Source: an uncultured Shinella sp. (GTDB lineage Bacteria; Pseudomonadota; Alphaproteobacteria; Rhizobiales; Rhizobiaceae). Taken from it: 6,191 bases of DNA. Below are positions 6,113 to 6,191 of the stretch, in pieces. Position 1 is the first letter of the stretch. Each line of letters opens with the position of its first letter. The stretch is from the NCBI GenBank assembly GCA_946481465.1, contig CAMLOC010000238.1, forward strand, positions 1 through 6,191, in the 5' to 3' direction. Under the pieces are notes generated by a model that was given only the letters and a program-made list of their open reading frames with translations, made no database searches and had not been told where the DNA came from. The translations under genes and the position numbers were made by a program.

Positions 6113-6153
6113 ATATTGAACGGCGATTCAATATGTATTGACTCTCGATTCAA
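6113..6153. promoter_or_regulatory. Tandem operator-like sites, TTGA(A/C)-N6-TTCAA twice
   Basis: Site 1 is a perfect 8-bp inverted repeat, ATATTGAA (6113-6120) and TTCAATAT (6127-6134), with a six-base spacer. Site 2 at 6138-6153 repeats the core as TTGAC-N6-TTCAA. The cores start at 6116 and 6138, 22 bp or about two helical turns apart, and share the half CGATTCAA exactly. This is the arrangement expected for a dimeric regulator binding cooperatively on one DNA face. No such core was seen elsewhere in the window by eye. The regulator family is unknown. Confidence 0.6.
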
Positions 6154-6167
6154 AATCTCCGTAGCTT
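6138..6167 (+). promoter_or_regulatory. Candidate sigma-70-type promoter for a gene beyond the right edge
   Basis: TTGACT (6138-6143) is a near-consensus -35 and TAGCTT (6162-6167) a fair -10, with an 18-base spacer. The -35 lies inside the second operator-like site, so a bound repressor would block it. No start codon with a ribosome binding site follows before the window ends at 6191. Confidence 0.4.
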
Positions 6168-6191
6168 GCACGATCGGAACCCCCGTGGAAC

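Overview
This window looks like a carbohydrate-catabolism locus from a high-GC alphaproteobacterium, most likely a Rhizobiales (Hyphomicrobiales) member. That assignment is inference from strong GC bias at third codon positions, strong GGAGG-type ribosome binding sites, long antisense shadow frames and the mix of gene families. No rRNA, tRNA, insertion sequence, CRISPR array or phage feature was seen.

Layout. On the left, the first 116 codons of a TRAP-transporter periplasmic solute-binding protein (DctP type) run leftward out of the window. A divergent intergenic region of about 280 bp follows; its only AT-rich patch (521-556) carries a nearly concentric dyad that is a good operator candidate. 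Rightward from there is a five-gene, same-strand cluster: a transketolase split into an N-terminal TPP/PP-domain subunit (632-1486) and a Pyr plus C-terminal subunit (1498-2544), a short-chain dehydrogenase (2606-3364), a xylose-isomerase-like TIM-barrel sugar isomerase/epimerase (3417-4241) and a fused ATP-dependent dihydroxyacetone kinase DhaK-DhaL (4321-6057). GC-rich stems, one of them weak, sit in the three longer gene junctions. A terminator-like hairpin follows the kinase. After it come two tandem copies of TTGA(A/C)-N6-TTCAA, 22 bp apart, overlapping a possible promoter for a gene that begins beyond the right edge.

How the genes may work together. The SDR and the TIM-barrel enzyme would turn an imported polyol, sugar or derivative into a ketose. 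The split transketolase would remove a two-carbon unit, and the kinase would phosphorylate the remaining dihydroxyacetone (or erythrulose) into central metabolism. By eye alignment to E. coli transketolase, the TPP/Mg residues are intact, but most residues that bind the sugar phosphate and hydroxyls of normal substrates are replaced. Together with a DHA kinase downstream and no conventional sugar kinase in view, this suggests a transketolase that acts on an unphosphorylated, possibly branched, ketose such as apulose. This is a hypothesis; the substrate cannot be read from the sequence.
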